DNA from: Lachnospiraceae bacterium | GTDB taxonomy: Bacteria; Bacillota; Clostridia; Lachnospirales; Lachnospiraceae | Assembly (NCBI GenBank): GCA_024684085.1 | Contig: JAIKXM010000006.1 | Span: 27,126 to 91,125, forward strand | Length of the DNA stretch: 64,000 nt | Direction: 5' to 3' | Shown: positions 25,438 through 34,963 of the stretch, piece after piece | How positions within the stretch are numbered: the stretch's first letter is position 1 | Layout: each line of letters starts with the position of its first letter | Notes under the pieces: model-generated | Seen by the model: only the letters and a program-made list of their open reading frames with translations | Databases searched by the model: none | What the model was told of the DNA's origin: nothing | Program-made: the position numbers and the translations under genes

Positions 25438-26367
25438 ATGGTATACGATAATGTACTTGAAGCAATGGGGCATACCCCTATGATCAGACTGAATAAGATG
25501 GTAGGCGAGGACAGTGCAGAAGTACTTGTAAAATATGAGGGACTTAATGTGGGTGGTTCCGTTAAGACCAGAACGGCCTATAATATGATATTGGATGCTG
25601 AGAAGAAGGGCCTGATCAACAAGGATTCCATTATAGTGGAACCTACCAGCGGCAATCAGGGTATCGGCCTTGCGCTTGTCGGTGCGGTAAGAGGATATAA
25701 GACTATCATAGTTATGCCGGATTCCGTCAGTGAGGAGAGAAGAAAACTTGTCAGACACTATGGAGCCGGAGTTATCCTGATACATGATGATGGTGATATC
25801 GGTAAATGTATCGATGAGTGTCTTCAGACTGCTCTCAAGATGCAGGAGAAAGATCCTAATGTCTTCGTGCCACAGCAGTTCACCAACCCGGCCAATAATA
25901 AGGCTCATAAGCATCATACCGCTCTTGAGATACTTGAACAGGTCGGAGGCCCGATAGATGGCTTCTGTAGCGGCGTGGGAACCGGTGGAACTATTTCCGG
26001 TATCGGGGAGACTCTTAAGGCTCAGAATCCCGATATCACGATATGGGCAGTGGAACCCGAAGATGCCGCTATCCTTGCGGGAGGCAATATCGGTACACAC
26101 CTTCAGATGGGCATTGGCGACGGTATCGTTCCCGATAATCTTAATCAGAGCATCTATTCCGATATATGTATCGTGAGCGATGAAGAGGCTATTCAGACGG
26201 CTAAGGATCTTGCTTCCAAGGAAGGTCTTATGTGTGGTATCTCAAGTGGTACCAATGTATTCGCAGCATTGAAGCTTGCTAAGGAACTTGGCCCCGGAAA
26301 AACAGTGGTGACTATCCTTCCCGACACAGCGGAGAGGTATTTCTCGACTCCATTGTTCGATGAATAA
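25438..26367 (+). CDS. cysK: Cysteine synthase
   Basis: 309 aa. GGSVKTRTAYNMI carries the PLP lysine (Lys43) and EPTSGNQGIGLALVGAVRGY binds substrate; VGTGGTISGIG holds the phosphate of PLP. Makes cysteine from O-acetylserine and sulfide. In the usual motif the residue after K is D (KDR); here it is T, seen in some clostridial homologues as I recall, so a related cystathionine beta-synthase-like activity cannot be excluded. The track start 25195 overlaps pfp and is wrong; ATG 25438 follows GTGAGGT. Confidence 0.9.
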   Translation: MVYDNVLEAMGHTPMIRLNKMVGEDSAEVLVKYEGLNVGGSVKTRTAYNMILDAEKKGLINKDSIIVEPTSGNQGIGLALVGAVRGYKTIIVMPDSVSEERRKLVRHYGAGVILIHDDGDIGKCIDECLQTALKMQEKDPNVFVPQQFTNPANNKAHKHHTALEILEQVGGPIDGFCSGVGTGGTISGIGETLKAQNPDITIWAVEPEDAAILAGGNIGTHLQMGIGDGIVPDNLNQSIYSDICIVSDEEAIQTAKDLASKEGLMCGISSGTNVFAALKLAKELGPGKTVVTILPDTAERYFSTPLFDE

Positions 26368-26378
26368 ACGGTCGACAA

Positions 26379-26703
26379 GTTACTGTTCACAGGTATCTGT
26401 CCGCTACAGGAAATATATTCACCGAAACGGCGCTCTCGCTCCGATGTAAGCGTAACGGATACTAAGCTCGGCCTTGCCTCGCTAAGTACCGACGCTTGAC
26501 TAGGCGTTTCTTGGTTAGATTACGAGCCAAGTATGCAACATCGTGCTTGCACGGAATGTTGCATATTTGGCGACTGTAGGACACCGAAAAGCGAAAGCTT
26601 TGAGGTGGACAACAGCGTTGTCATCGAGTAGGGGAGGTAAGCCCCTACTCGATAGAATATATTTCCTGTAGCTATTTACAAAAACACGGGTGTGAACAGT
26701 AAC
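26379..26703. mobile_element. MITE-like element, copy 2 (325 bp) with internal structured insert
   Basis: GTTACTGTTCACA and TGTGAACAGTAAC are exact 13-bp inverted ends, and CTACAGGAAATATATTC / GAATATATTTCCTGTAG form the inner pair. It matches copy 1 along its outer parts but carries about 140 extra bp (about 26512-26653) containing three hairpins, one closed by a GAAA tetraloop (AAGCGAAAGCTT) and one ATCGAGTAGGGG/CCCCTACTCGAT. No coding capacity. Located after cysK. Confidence 0.78.
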
Positions 26704-26741
26704 GAAAAGTCCGTAAAATCAATAAAAAATGGCTCTTTCTG

Positions 26742-26770
26742 TTGACAAAAGAGTGAAAAAAGGCTATATA
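26742..26770 (+). promoter_or_regulatory. Promoter of the HU gene
   Basis: TTGACA, exactly 17 bp, TATATA: near consensus, 60 bp before the HU start. Confidence 0.8.
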
Positions 26771-26829
26771 TAGTATATGTGCGAATGAACGCGCTACAAA
26801 ATTTGGAATTATGTATGGAGGAGAACTCA

Positions 26830-27105
26830 ATGAACAAGACAGAATTAGTAGCAGCAATGGCTGAGAAGAGCGGCTTAGAGAAGAATAAGGCAGAGGCAGC
26901 TCTTAAGGCTTTTACTGATGTAGTAGCAGATGAGCTTAAGAAGGGTGGCAAGGTTCAGTTAGTAGGCTTTGGTACATTCGAAGTATCTGAGAGAGCAGCA
27001 AGAGAGGGTAGAAATCCTCAGACAGGTAAGTCAATGAAGATCGCTGCTTCTAAGGCACCTAAGTTTAAGGCTGGTAAGGCTCTTAAGGATATGGTTAACG
27101 CATAA
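26830..27105 (+). CDS. hup: HU family DNA-binding protein
   Basis: 91 aa nucleoid protein. MNKTELVAAMAEKSGLEKNK is the dimer helix start, GFGTFEVSERAAREGRNPQTGK contains the DNA-clasping arm, and the end KFKAGKALKDMVN is standard. ATG 26830 has GGAGGA eight bases upstream; the track start 26779 is too early. Its own strong promoter and terminator make it monocistronic. Confidence 0.97.
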   Translation: MNKTELVAAMAEKSGLEKNKAEAALKAFTDVVADELKKGGKVQLVGFGTFEVSERAAREGRNPQTGKSMKIAASKAPKFKAGKALKDMVNA

Positions 27106-27133
27106 TAGATAAGATTACCATATAAGTTTACAT

Positions 27134-27165
27134 AATGACAGGGTGTCGAGCCCTGTCATTTTTAT
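27134..27165 (+). terminator. Terminator of the HU gene
   Basis: ATGACAGGG-TGTCGAG-CCCTGTCAT followed by TTTTTA. Confidence 0.88.
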
Positions 27166-27205
27166 ATAAGGGCACCAATATTCGTTATAAAGAGGCAGAA
27201 ATAGC

Positions 27206-27445
27206 ATGAGACTGGATAAGTATCTGAAGGTATCAAGGCTGATAAAGAGAAGGACTGTAGCCAATGAAGCCTGCGATGCAGGAAGGGTTATGATCAACGG
27301 AAACGTAGCCAAGGCTTCGACCAATGTGAAGCCGGGTGACCGGTTGTCTATCAGCTTCGGTAATAAAGAGGTTAATGTGGAGATCCTTGATGTGTCGGAG
27401 ACCGTCAGGAAAGATGAAGCGGGAGATATGTACAGATATATATGA
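27206..27445 (+). CDS. rqcP: S4-domain ribosome quality-control factor RqcP
   Basis: 79 aa S4 RNA-binding protein: MRLDKYLKVSRLIKRRTVANEACDAGRVMINGN is the S4 fold, with a short beta tail. This YabO/Hsp15-type family helps RqcH add alanine tails on stalled 50S subunits. AGAGGCAG precedes ATG. The stop overlaps ftsB by four bases (ATGA), starting a run of translationally coupled genes. Confidence 0.85.
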   Translation: MRLDKYLKVSRLIKRRTVANEACDAGRVMINGNVAKASTNVKPGDRLSISFGNKEVNVEILDVSETVRKDEAGDMYRYI

Positions 27446-27759
27446 AGAACAAATATATATTAAGAAGCGCCCGTAAAAGGCATAATAGAATAAGCATGAT
27501 ACTTGTTACCATCGTTCTGGTGTTGCTTACAGTGGTCGTCTCTGTCGGCAAGTATAATCTCCGTCAGAAGAAGGCTGAATACGATAAGCGAAAGGCTCAG
27601 CTGGAACAGCAGATCTCGGAAGAAGAAGAGAGATCTACTGAGATCGCCGAGTATGAGAAGTACACCAAGACCAAGAAGTTCGCGGAAGAGACTGCCAAAG
27701 AGAAGCTTGGACTTGTTAATGAAGACGAGATAGTATTCAAGAATGAGAGCGAAGAATGA
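27442..27759 (+). CDS. FtsB/DivIC family septum protein
   Basis: 105 aa. A basic N-terminus, one membrane helix (about 18-38), then a coiled coil (QKKAEYDKRKAQLEQQISEEEERS) and the conserved end KFAEETAKEKLGLVNEDEIVFK. Single-pass divisome protein that bridges FtsL/FtsQ-type partners. Overlaps rqcP and tilS by four bases each, the usual rqcP-divIC-tilS order of Firmicutes. Confidence 0.88.
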   Translation: MKNKYILRSARKRHNRISMILVTIVLVLLTVVVSVGKYNLRQKKAEYDKRKAQLEQQISEEEERSTEIAEYEKYTKTKKFAEETAKEKLGLVNEDEIVFKNESEE

Positions 27760-29129
27760 TAGATTCTGTAATTAATACCATGCGGCGCTATAAGATGATA
27801 GAGCAGGGCGATCATGTGGTGGCAGGTATCTCGGGCGGCGCTGATTCGGTACTGTTGCTGATACAGCTGGCAGAATATCGTAAGGTCGTGCCTTTCAGAC
27901 TATCCGTGGTTCACATCAATCACCTTATAAGGGAAGATGCGTCCATGGATGCCGATTTCGTAAGAGAGCTCTGTGAACGCCTGGATGTTCCTTTTCATCT
28001 TAAGGAAGTCGATGTTACCGCAGAGAGTGTCCGTCGGCATATGTCGGTCGAAGAAGCCGGACGTATGGTGAGATACGAAGCTTTTAACAGTCTTGATCCG
28101 GATAAGATCGCAACCGGGCATCATAGGGATGACTGCGTTGAGACATTTCTGCTTAACCTGTGTCGTGGAACAGGAATACACGGTCTTAAGGGTATAGCTC
28201 CGCGTAACGGTAAGGTGATAAGACCGTTGATCGATCTTACAAGAGCAGAGATAGAGGAAGAACTGTTACGTCTCGGTCAGTCTTACAGAACGGATTCCAC
28301 CAATCTTAAGACTGATTATTATCGTAACCGTCTGCGCCTTGAGGTGATCCCTTATCTTAATGATAAGATCAATGACAATGCATCGGCTCATATAGCTTCG
28401 GCTGCATCGAGACTGTCATCAATGGACAGATATCTGTCGGGCGTTGTGCATGAGAGGTTCTTAAAGGCCATCCGTTTAAGGGATGAGAGGTGCCTCATAC
28501 TTAATCTTGATTCCCTTAGGAATGAGGACGAATACATCCTCGGAGAGATGCTGTTAATGGCAGTGGATGAGCTTCATAAGGGTCGTAAGGATATAACGGC
28601 CGCTCATATAGAGGCAGTTATGTCGGTCATCAATTCTTCGGGTGAGAAGAGGATCAGTCTTCCGTATAATATTACGGTCATCAAGAGTTATGATACGCTG
28701 ATATTCGATTGTGACAGACAGGAGAGCGAACATCGGGAATATGTTATCAGCTTTCCGGAAGGCAGTACCGAATGCAGAGTGGAACTGGAAGACGGAAGGG
28801 TGTTGGAGGCCAGATACAGGCCTATAGATGGCAGAGCTTATCCTGCAAGTGAATCGGTCAAGTGGTTCGACATGGATAAGGTCAACGGACAGATAATGTG
28901 CAGATGCCGAAGAGAGAAGGACTATCTTGTTATCAATGACAGGATGCAGACCAAGTCTCTTAAGGATTATATGATCAATGAGAAGATCCCGAAGTTCCAG
29001 AGAGATTCGAGATTGCTTATTGCGGACGGAAGTCATATAATGTGGGTCATCGGCGCAAGGATAAGTGAAGCGTATAAGATAAGTGAAGATACGAAAAGAG
29101 TTCTTGAGATAGCCATCAAAGAGTCGTAG
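27756..29129 (+). CDS. tilS: tRNA(Ile)-lysidine synthase
   Basis: 457 aa PP-loop ATPase. SGGADSVLLLIQL (near residue 25) is the pyrophosphate loop; GHHRDDCVETFLLNLCRGTGIHGLKGI is the tRNA/AMP site. It changes C34 of the CAU anticodon of an isoleucine tRNA to lysidine, an essential step for AUA decoding. The C-terminal domain (LKDYMINEKIPKFQRDSRLL) matches the family. Starts within the end of ftsB. Confidence 0.95.
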   Translation: MIDSVINTMRRYKMIEQGDHVVAGISGGADSVLLLIQLAEYRKVVPFRLSVVHINHLIREDASMDADFVRELCERLDVPFHLKEVDVTAESVRRHMSVEEAGRMVRYEAFNSLDPDKIATGHHRDDCVETFLLNLCRGTGIHGLKGIAPRNGKVIRPLIDLTRAEIEEELLRLGQSYRTDSTNLKTDYYRNRLRLEVIPYLNDKINDNASAHIASAASRLSSMDRYLSGVVHERFLKAIRLRDERCLILNLDSLRNEDEYILGEMLLMAVDELHKGRKDITAAHIEAVMSVINSSGEKRISLPYNITVIKSYDTLIFDCDRQESEHREYVISFPEGSTECRVELEDGRVLEARYRPIDGRAYPASESVKWFDMDKVNGQIMCRCRREKDYLVINDRMQTKSLKDYMINEKIPKFQRDSRLLIADGSHIMWVIGARISEAYKISEDTKRVLEIAIKES

Positions 29130-29144
29130 CGGAATGGAGATATT

Positions 29145-29669
29145 ATGAGTGAACGAGTTGAGATAATGTTCACCGAAGAAGAGGTGAACAAGAGGATAAG
29201 GGAACTGGGTGAACAGATAAGTCGTGATTACGAGGGCAAACAACTGCACCTTATCAGTATTCTTAAGGGCGGTACTTTTTTCACCTGTGAACTTGCCAAG
29301 AGGATAACCGTACCGGTAACTTTGGATTTTATGAGTGTGTCAAGTTACGGAAGTAAAACGGTGAGCAGCGGAATAGTCAAGATAGTCAAGGATCTTGATG
29401 ACAGCATTGAGGGCAAGGATGTTCTGATAGTGGAAGATATCATTGATTCGGGCAGAACCCTGAGTCATCTCATGGAGCTCTTAGAGAAGAGAAAGCCCGC
29501 CAGCATTAGTCTGTCCACTCTTCTTGATAAACCGGACAGGAGAGTTGTGGAAGTACCCGTGGATTATACCGGATTCGTCATTCCGGATGAATTTGTGGTG
29601 GGTTACGGTCTTGACTATGACCAGAAATACAGGAATCTGCCGTACATAGGCGTTGTTAAGTTCGACTAA
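29145..29669 (+). CDS. hpt: Hypoxanthine phosphoribosyltransferase
   Basis: 174 aa. VEDIIDSGRTLSHL is the PRPP-binding loop and LISILKGGTFFTCELAKRI the N-terminal substrate loop. Salvages hypoxanthine and guanine. tilS-hpt-ftsH is a conserved Firmicute order; gaps here are 15 and 30 bp. TGGAGATATT precedes ATG. Confidence 0.95.
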   Translation: MSERVEIMFTEEEVNKRIRELGEQISRDYEGKQLHLISILKGGTFFTCELAKRITVPVTLDFMSVSSYGSKTVSSGIVKIVKDLDDSIEGKDVLIVEDIIDSGRTLSHLMELLEKRKPASISLSTLLDKPDRRVVEVPVDYTGFVIPDEFVVGYGLDYDQKYRNLPYIGVVKFD

Positions 29670-29699
29670 TGAAAGAAATATAAGAAAAGAGATCTGAAA

Positions 29700-31505
29700 G
29701 TGAATAATAATAAAAGATTTAATATACTGTTTTTTTTAATGATCGCGTTGTGTCTGTTGGGATTCATGATATTCAACAGGACGCAGACATTGTCAAGGCT
29801 GACTCCGGGCGAGTTCAGTAAGGATCTGGCAGCAGGTAAGATAGTGGAAGCCGAGATCCATCCCAACAAGGAAGTGCCTACGGGTGTTGTATACCTGACA
29901 TATGCCGACGGAAGTGTTCAGACCATGAACGCACTTAATGTCGATGAGGTAAGGGATGAGCTTATTGAGGCGGGTATCGATCCCCTTGTCGGAGCGGTTC
30001 CCAAGGACAGCTGGCTGGTAACGATTCTTGTACCTATGGGTGTCATTGTGATACTGTTCATCCTCGTTATACTGATGTCGGGTTTTATGGGCGCGAGCGG
30101 AGGCGGCGGCAGTAACGGGATGATGAATTTCGGTAAGAGCCGTGCGAAGATGTCAACAGATGTTAAGACCAAGCTTGGAGATGTTGCCGGACTTCATGAG
30201 GAGAAAGAGGATTTGGAGGAGATCATAGATTTCCTTAGGGATCCTTCCAAATATACCAGGGTCGGAGCAAGGATACCCAAGGGTGTTCTTCTGGAAGGTG
30301 CACCCGGTACAGGTAAGACCCTTTTGGCCAAGGCTGTTGCGGGTGAGGCCAATGTACCCTTCTTCAGCATCTCCGGTTCTGATTTCGTAGAGATGTTCGT
30401 AGGTGTAGGTGCTTCCAGAGTAAGAGATCTCTTTGCGGAGGCCAAGAAGAATGCACCCTGTATAGTGTTCATTGATGAGATAGATGCCGTAGCAAGAAGG
30501 CGTGGAACCGGTATGGGCGGCGGTCATGATGAACGTGAGCAGACTCTTAACCAGATGCTCGTTGAGATGGACGGTTTCGCTATCAATGAAGGGATCATTG
30601 TAATGGCTGCCACTAACCGTGTGGATATCCTTGATCCCGCTATCTTAAGACCCGGAAGATTCGATCGTAAGATAACAGTCGAAGCTCCCGATGTCAGAGG
30701 CAGAGAAGAGATCCTTAAGGTACATGCGCGTAATAAGCCGATCGGTGATGATGTTGACTTCAAGCAGATAGCTCAGACTTCAGCGGGATTCACCGGAGCG
30801 GATCTGGAGAATCTTCTTAATGAGTCTGCGATACTTGCAGCCAAGAATAACCGTGCATTTATCTCAATGGAAGATATCAAGATGTCGTTCATCAAGGTAG
30901 GCATCGGAGCCGAGAAGAAGAGCAGGATAGTATCCGATAAGGAGAAGAAGATAACCGCTTATCATGAATCGGGACATGCTATTCTCTTCCATGTGCTTCC
31001 CGATGTGGGACCTGTATATACCGTATCCATCATCCCTACAGGACAGGGAGCTGCCGGATATACAATGCCTCTTCCCGAGAAGGATGAGATGTTCTTGACC
31101 AAGGGCGGAATGATACAGGATATAATGGTATTACTCGGAGGAAGGATCGCCGAGGAGCTTATCTTTGACGATATTACAACGGGAGCTTCCAATGATATCA
31201 AGAGAGCAACCAATATCGCAAGGAAGATGGTCACACGTTACGGTATGTCCGAGAATCTCGGTGTGATCAATTATGATGACAATGAAGAGGAAGTCTTCAT
31301 CGGTAGAGATCTTGCCCATCCACGTAATCACAGTGAATACATAACCGGCGAGATCGATAAGGAAGTTAAGCTTATCATCGATAAGTGTTATGCTGATGCC
31401 AAGAAGATAATCCTTGATCATAAGGATGTACTTGAGAAGAGTGCAACCCTCCTCCTTGAGAAGGAGAGGATCGGCAGAGAAGAGTTCGAGGCGCTCTTTG
31501 AGTAA
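29700..31505 (+). CDS. ftsH: ATP-dependent zinc metalloprotease FtsH (copy 1)
   Basis: 601 aa membrane AAA+ protease with two N-terminal helices (about 7-25 and 101-125). Walker A is GAPGTGKT (200-207), Walker [16 protein letters not shown], zinc site H422-E-S-G-H426, and the pore loop is [15 protein letters not shown]. Degrades misassembled membrane and short-lived proteins. The start is GTG with only a weak ribosome site. A second ftsH of different length lies at 42.2 kb. Confidence 0.96.
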   Translation: MNNNKRFNILFFLMIALCLLGFMIFNRTQTLSRLTPGEFSKDLAAGKIVEAEIHPNKEVPTGVVYLTYADGSVQTMNALNVDEVRDELIEAGIDPLVGAVPKDSWLVTILVPMGVIVILFILVILMSGFMGASGGGGSNGMMNFGKSRAKMSTDVKTKLGDVAGLHEEKEDLEEIIDFLRDPSKYTRVGARIPKGVLLEGAPGTGKTLLAKAVAGEANVPFFSISGSDFVEMFVGVGASRVRDLFAEAKKNAPCIVFIDEIDAVARRRGTGMGGGHDEREQTLNQMLVEMDGFAINEGIIVMAATNRVDILDPAILRPGRFDRKITVEAPDVRGREEILKVHARNKPIGDDVDFKQIAQTSAGFTGADLENLLNESAILAAKNNRAFISMEDIKMSFIKVGIGAEKKSRIVSDKEKKITAYHESGHAILFHVLPDVGPVYTVSIIPTGQGAAGYTMPLPEKDEMFLTKGGMIQDIMVLLGGRIAEELIFDDITTGASNDIKRATNIARKMVTRYGMSENLGVINYDDNEEEVFIGRDLAHPRNHSEYITGEIDKEVKLIIDKCYADAKKIILDHKDVLEKSATLLLEKERIGREEFEALFE

Positions 31506-31546
31506 TGCCTGTATGAATTAAAGCGCAGAGAGGAAGACTTCACGGA

Positions 31547-31951
31547 ATGTGCGATAAGACACCTATTTTTTCCATAGAGGGTACTGTTATAAAGGGAAGA
31601 CAGATGGGGCATACCTGGGGCTTCCCCACGATCAATGTACCCATGAAAGATAAGCCTGAGTTCCTGCATTCCGGAGTGTATTTCTCTGAGGTTACCTTTG
31701 ACGGTGAGGTGCATTATGCCATTACCAATATCGGTGTGAAGCCCACAATAGAAGGTGTTAACGGACTTGGTGCCGAGACATTTATATATGATTATGAGGG
31801 CGACCTGTATGACAGGGAAGTGAGAATAGACTTATATCATTACAATCGCCCCGAGTGTAAGTTCTCTTCCATAGATGAGCTTAAGTTAAGGATAGGTCGG
31901 GATATAGAAGAGGGCAGGTCTTATTTCGGACTTACGGGAGCAAAAGAGTGA
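31547..31951 (+). CDS. Stand-alone riboflavin kinase domain
   Basis: 134 aa. GRQMGHTWGFPTINVP, NIGVKPTIEG and YDYEGDLYDREVRIDLYHYNRPECKFSSIDELKLRIGRD cover the whole riboflavin kinase fold of RibF. The N-terminal FMN adenylyltransferase half of the usual bifunctional RibF is absent, and the gene has its own start 41 bp after ftsH, so this is not a truncation at the DNA level. It would make FMN but not FAD. The stop overlaps birA by four bases. Confidence 0.85.
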   Translation: MCDKTPIFSIEGTVIKGRQMGHTWGFPTINVPMKDKPEFLHSGVYFSEVTFDGEVHYAITNIGVKPTIEGVNGLGAETFIYDYEGDLYDREVRIDLYHYNRPECKFSSIDELKLRIGRDIEEGRSYFGLTGAKE

Positions 31952-32931
31952 GTACCAGAGACAAATTACTTGAATTGCTTGAGTCTTCGTCGGGTGAATA
32001 TCTGTCCGGTGAAGAGATAGCCGAGAAGCTTAATATATCGAGGACATCTGTGTGGAAGGCGGTCAACAGCCTTAAGAAAGACGGGTATGATATCAGGTCT
32101 CTTCACAATAAGGGCTACAGTCTTGATGCCAATGCGGATATCTTAAGTGAATACGGGATACGCAAATTCCTTAATGGCAAAAATAAGGGCTTGGACTTTG
32201 ATATACGCGAAGAAGTGACTTCCACCAATGCTCTTCTTAAGAAGAGGGGAGATAACGGCGAGAAGGCGGATCTTGTTATGATAGCCGTTAAACAGACGGA
32301 GGGACGAGGAAGATTCGGCAGAAGTTTCTTCTCGCCATCCGGTACGGGATTATATATGTCGATACTCCTAAGACCCGTCAATACAACGGTTGCCGAAGCC
32401 ACCATGTATACGACGATGGCGGCGGTAGCGGCGATGAAAGCCGTGGAAGAACTGACAGGATGCAGACCCTCTATCAAATGGGTCAATGACCTGTATATGG
32501 ATAACAGGAAGGTCTGCGGTATACTTACCGAAGCAAGCGTCAATATGGAGAACGGCTGCATAGACTATGCGGTTCTGGGCATAGGATTCAATCTCTATCC
32601 CCCGAGCGGAGGATTTCCGGAAGATATAGAGAATAAGGCGGGATCGATCTTAAAATACAGCAGGGCTGATTCAAGGAATAAACTGGCTGCTTTTTTCCTG
32701 AATGAATTTATGGAATATTACAGGAGCGGAAGCAGATCTTCGTATATTGATGAGTACCGTGCAGGCTCGATGGTGATCGGAGAGAGAGTCAATGTGATAA
32801 TGCCTGACAGCGAAAGAGAGGCGTATGTACTCGATGTCGATGAAGAATGCAGGCTGGTAGTAAGATACGATGACGGAAGTGAAGAGAAGTTATCAAACGG
32901 TGAAGTGAGCATAAGGAGAATTGAAGGATGA
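31948..32931 (+). CDS. birA: Biotin operon repressor / biotin--[acetyl-CoA-carboxylase] ligase
   Basis: 327 aa. A winged HTH fills residues 1-65 (LSGEEIAEKLNISRTSVWKAVNSLKKDGY), followed by the ligase core with GRGRFGRSFFSPSGTGLYMSILLRP (biotinyl-AMP site) and WVNDLYMDNRKVCGIL, and a small SH3-like end. Group II BirA, able both to charge biotin carriers and to repress. Start is GTG, coupled to the riboflavin kinase gene; GGGAG lies ten bases upstream. Confidence 0.95.
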   Translation: MSTRDKLLELLESSSGEYLSGEEIAEKLNISRTSVWKAVNSLKKDGYDIRSLHNKGYSLDANADILSEYGIRKFLNGKNKGLDFDIREEVTSTNALLKKRGDNGEKADLVMIAVKQTEGRGRFGRSFFSPSGTGLYMSILLRPVNTTVAEATMYTTMAAVAAMKAVEELTGCRPSIKWVNDLYMDNRKVCGILTEASVNMENGCIDYAVLGIGFNLYPPSGGFPEDIENKAGSILKYSRADSRNKLAAFFLNEFMEYYRSGSRSSYIDEYRAGSMVIGERVNVIMPDSEREAYVLDVDEECRLVVRYDDGSEEKLSNGEVSIRRIEG

Positions 32932-33482
32932 GCAAAGTATTGATTTTTTTGGCAGACGGTCATGAAGAGATAGAGGCTCTTACCGTAGTGGATCTCTTAA
33001 GAAGAGCAGGTATCGATATCACAATGGTATCGATGAATCCCGACAGGAATGTCACCGGTTCACATAACATAAGAATAAATGCGGATATAACCCTTGCGGA
33101 AGCGGACTTCGACAGTGCGGATATGCTGGTCCTTCCCGGCGGAATGCCCGGTACACTTAATCTTGAAGCTAATGAACTACTCATGAGCAAGGTTGAGGAA
33201 TTTAATAATGCCGGAAAATATATCGCAGCCATATGTGCGGCTCCCACGGTATTCGGTCATAAGGGATTGCTTAAGGGCAAGAAGGCATGCTGTTATCCCG
33301 GTATGCACGATCAGCTGACAGGTGCGGAAGTAAGCTTCGACAAGGTATGTGCCGACGGCAATATCATCACTTCGAGAGGACTCGGTACAGCGATAGAGTT
33401 CGCACTTATGATAATATCCAGGTTAAGCGGTCAGGCTGTGGCTGATAAGATCGCTAATTCAGTAGTATATGAAAGCAGGTAG
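32928..33482 (+). CDS. DJ-1/PfpI family protein
   Basis: 184 aa. The nucleophile elbow AAICAAPTVFG (Cys near residue 103) and the Glu of ADGHEEIEALTVVDLLRRAGI are intact. DJ-1/ThiJ-like proteins act as deglycases or stress proteins; the exact reaction is debated. It overlaps birA by four bases. Confidence 0.9.
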   Translation: MSKVLIFLADGHEEIEALTVVDLLRRAGIDITMVSMNPDRNVTGSHNIRINADITLAEADFDSADMLVLPGGMPGTLNLEANELLMSKVEEFNNAGKYIAAICAAPTVFGHKGLLKGKKACCYPGMHDQLTGAEVSFDKVCADGNIITSRGLGTAIEFALMIISRLSGQAVADKIANSVVYESR

Positions 33483-33486
33483 AGGA

Positions 33487-34437
33487 ATGAAGAAATATAA
33501 GGTATTTATAGACGGAAGCGAAGGAACAACGGGACTCAGGATCAATGAGCGTTTTAAGAACAGGGAAGATATAGAGATCCTCCATATCGATCCGGAACTT
33601 CGTAAGGATCCCGCAGAGAGAAAGAGACTTATCAATGAATCGGATTATACCTTCCTCTGCCTTCCCGATGCGGCAGCTATTGAGGCAGTAGCACTTGTGG
33701 ATAATGACACTACTGTCATAATTGATGCTTCCACGGCACACAGGACCAATCCCGACTGGGCATACGGACTTCCCGAATTGTCTGAGGAGTTCCGTGAGAG
33801 GATAGCGACATCCAAGAGGATCGCCGTTCCCGGCTGTTATGCATCAGGTTTTATAATGATGGCTTATCCTTTGGTTAAGATGGGTATCATAGGTAATGAT
33901 TATCCGATGACGATCTCGGCTCTTTCAGGATACAGCGGAGCAGGTAAGAAAGCTATCGCTTTATATGAAGCCGAGGATAAGAGTAATGAGTTGTGGGCTC
34001 CGAGACAGTATGCGCTTAAGCAGCAGCATAAGCATCTGAAGGAGATGAAGGCTATACCCGGACTTGCTACAGAACCCATATTCATTCCTATCGTGGATGA
34101 CTATTATTGCGGAATGATCGTTAACCTTCCTCTGCATAAGAGTCTTATGAAGATCAGACTCACTCCCGAGGAATTAAGGGACAGACTTGCCGATTATTAT
34201 AAGGGTCAGAGGTTCATCCGTGTGGCCAATTACGGAGCGGAAGAAGAATATAACGGTTATTTCAATGCCAACGAGATGGCAGGTCTCGACAGTGCTCAGA
34301 TATTCGTAACAGGTAATGATGACAGGATAGTAGTATCCGCAATGTTCGATAATCTTGGAAAGGGAGCTTCGGGTGCCGCAGTTGAATGCCTTAACATCTC
34401 AATGGGCATAGATCCTGCGACCGGACTTGTGTTATGA
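33487..34437 (+). CDS. argC: N-acetyl-gamma-glutamyl-phosphate reductase (type 2)
   Basis: 316 aa. Starts MKKYKVFIDGSEGTTGLRINERF, the short-form (type 2) nucleotide site; catalytic Cys117 lies in VPGCYASGF. Third step of arginine synthesis. The ATG at 33487 is preferred to 33469, which overlaps the DJ-1 gene and has no ribosome site, though AGAGG is close to the chosen ATG. No other arg gene is in the window, so argC sits alone in this operon. Confidence 0.93.
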   Translation: MKKYKVFIDGSEGTTGLRINERFKNREDIEILHIDPELRKDPAERKRLINESDYTFLCLPDAAAIEAVALVDNDTTVIIDASTAHRTNPDWAYGLPELSEEFRERIATSKRIAVPGCYASGFIMMAYPLVKMGIIGNDYPMTISALSGYSGAGKKAIALYEAEDKSNELWAPRQYALKQQHKHLKEMKAIPGLATEPIFIPIVDDYYCGMIVNLPLHKSLMKIRLTPEELRDRLADYYKGQRFIRVANYGAEEEYNGYFNANEMAGLDSAQIFVTGNDDRIVVSAMFDNLGKGASGAAVECLNISMGIDPATGLVL

Positions 34438-34955
34438 ATATAGTACTCCATCAGCCGGAGATTCCGGCTAATACGGGCAATATAGGACGTACCTGCGTTG
34501 CTACGGGAACTTCGCTTCACCTTATCGAGCCTTTGGGATTCCATATAGATGAGAAGTCTCTTAAGCGTGCGGGTATGGATTACTGGGATAAGCTTGATGT
34601 TCACAGATATGTTAATTACAGTGACTTCTGTGAAGCTAATCTGAAGGGTGATAAGAATGATAAAAATGCGCCCAGGTTGTGGATGGCAACTACCAAGGCG
34701 CATAAGTGTTATACTGATGTCACTTTCGGACCCGACGATTATATAATGTTCGGTAAGGAAAGTGCCGGTATACCTGAGGAGATACTCGTGGATAACGAAG
34801 AGTACTGTATCAGGATACCGATGTTAGATGAGATAAGATCTCTTAATCTGTCCAACTCTGTGGCGATCGTGCTCTATGAGGCCTTAAGGCAGAATAACTT
34901 CGCCGACATGGCCCGCACCGGAAGCTTGCACAGACTGGCCTGGAAGGATCAGTAA
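34434..34955 (+). CDS. trmL: tRNA (cytidine(34)-2'-O)-methyltransferase TrmL
   Basis: 173 aa SPOUT methyltransferase. PEIPANTGNIGRTCVATG, FGKESAGIPEEIL and SLNLSNSVAIVLYEALRQ are the three family motifs that form the knot binding S-adenosylmethionine. It methylates the wobble base of leucine tRNAs. Overlaps argC by four bases and ends the plus-strand operon; it converges on the DUF5662 gene with eight bases between stops. Confidence 0.94.
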   Translation: MNIVLHQPEIPANTGNIGRTCVATGTSLHLIEPLGFHIDEKSLKRAGMDYWDKLDVHRYVNYSDFCEANLKGDKNDKNAPRLWMATTKAHKCYTDVTFGPDDYIMFGKESAGIPEEILVDNEEYCIRIPMLDEIRSLNLSNSVAIVLYEALRQNNFADMARTGSLHRLAWKDQ

Positions 34956-34963
34956 GATATGAC

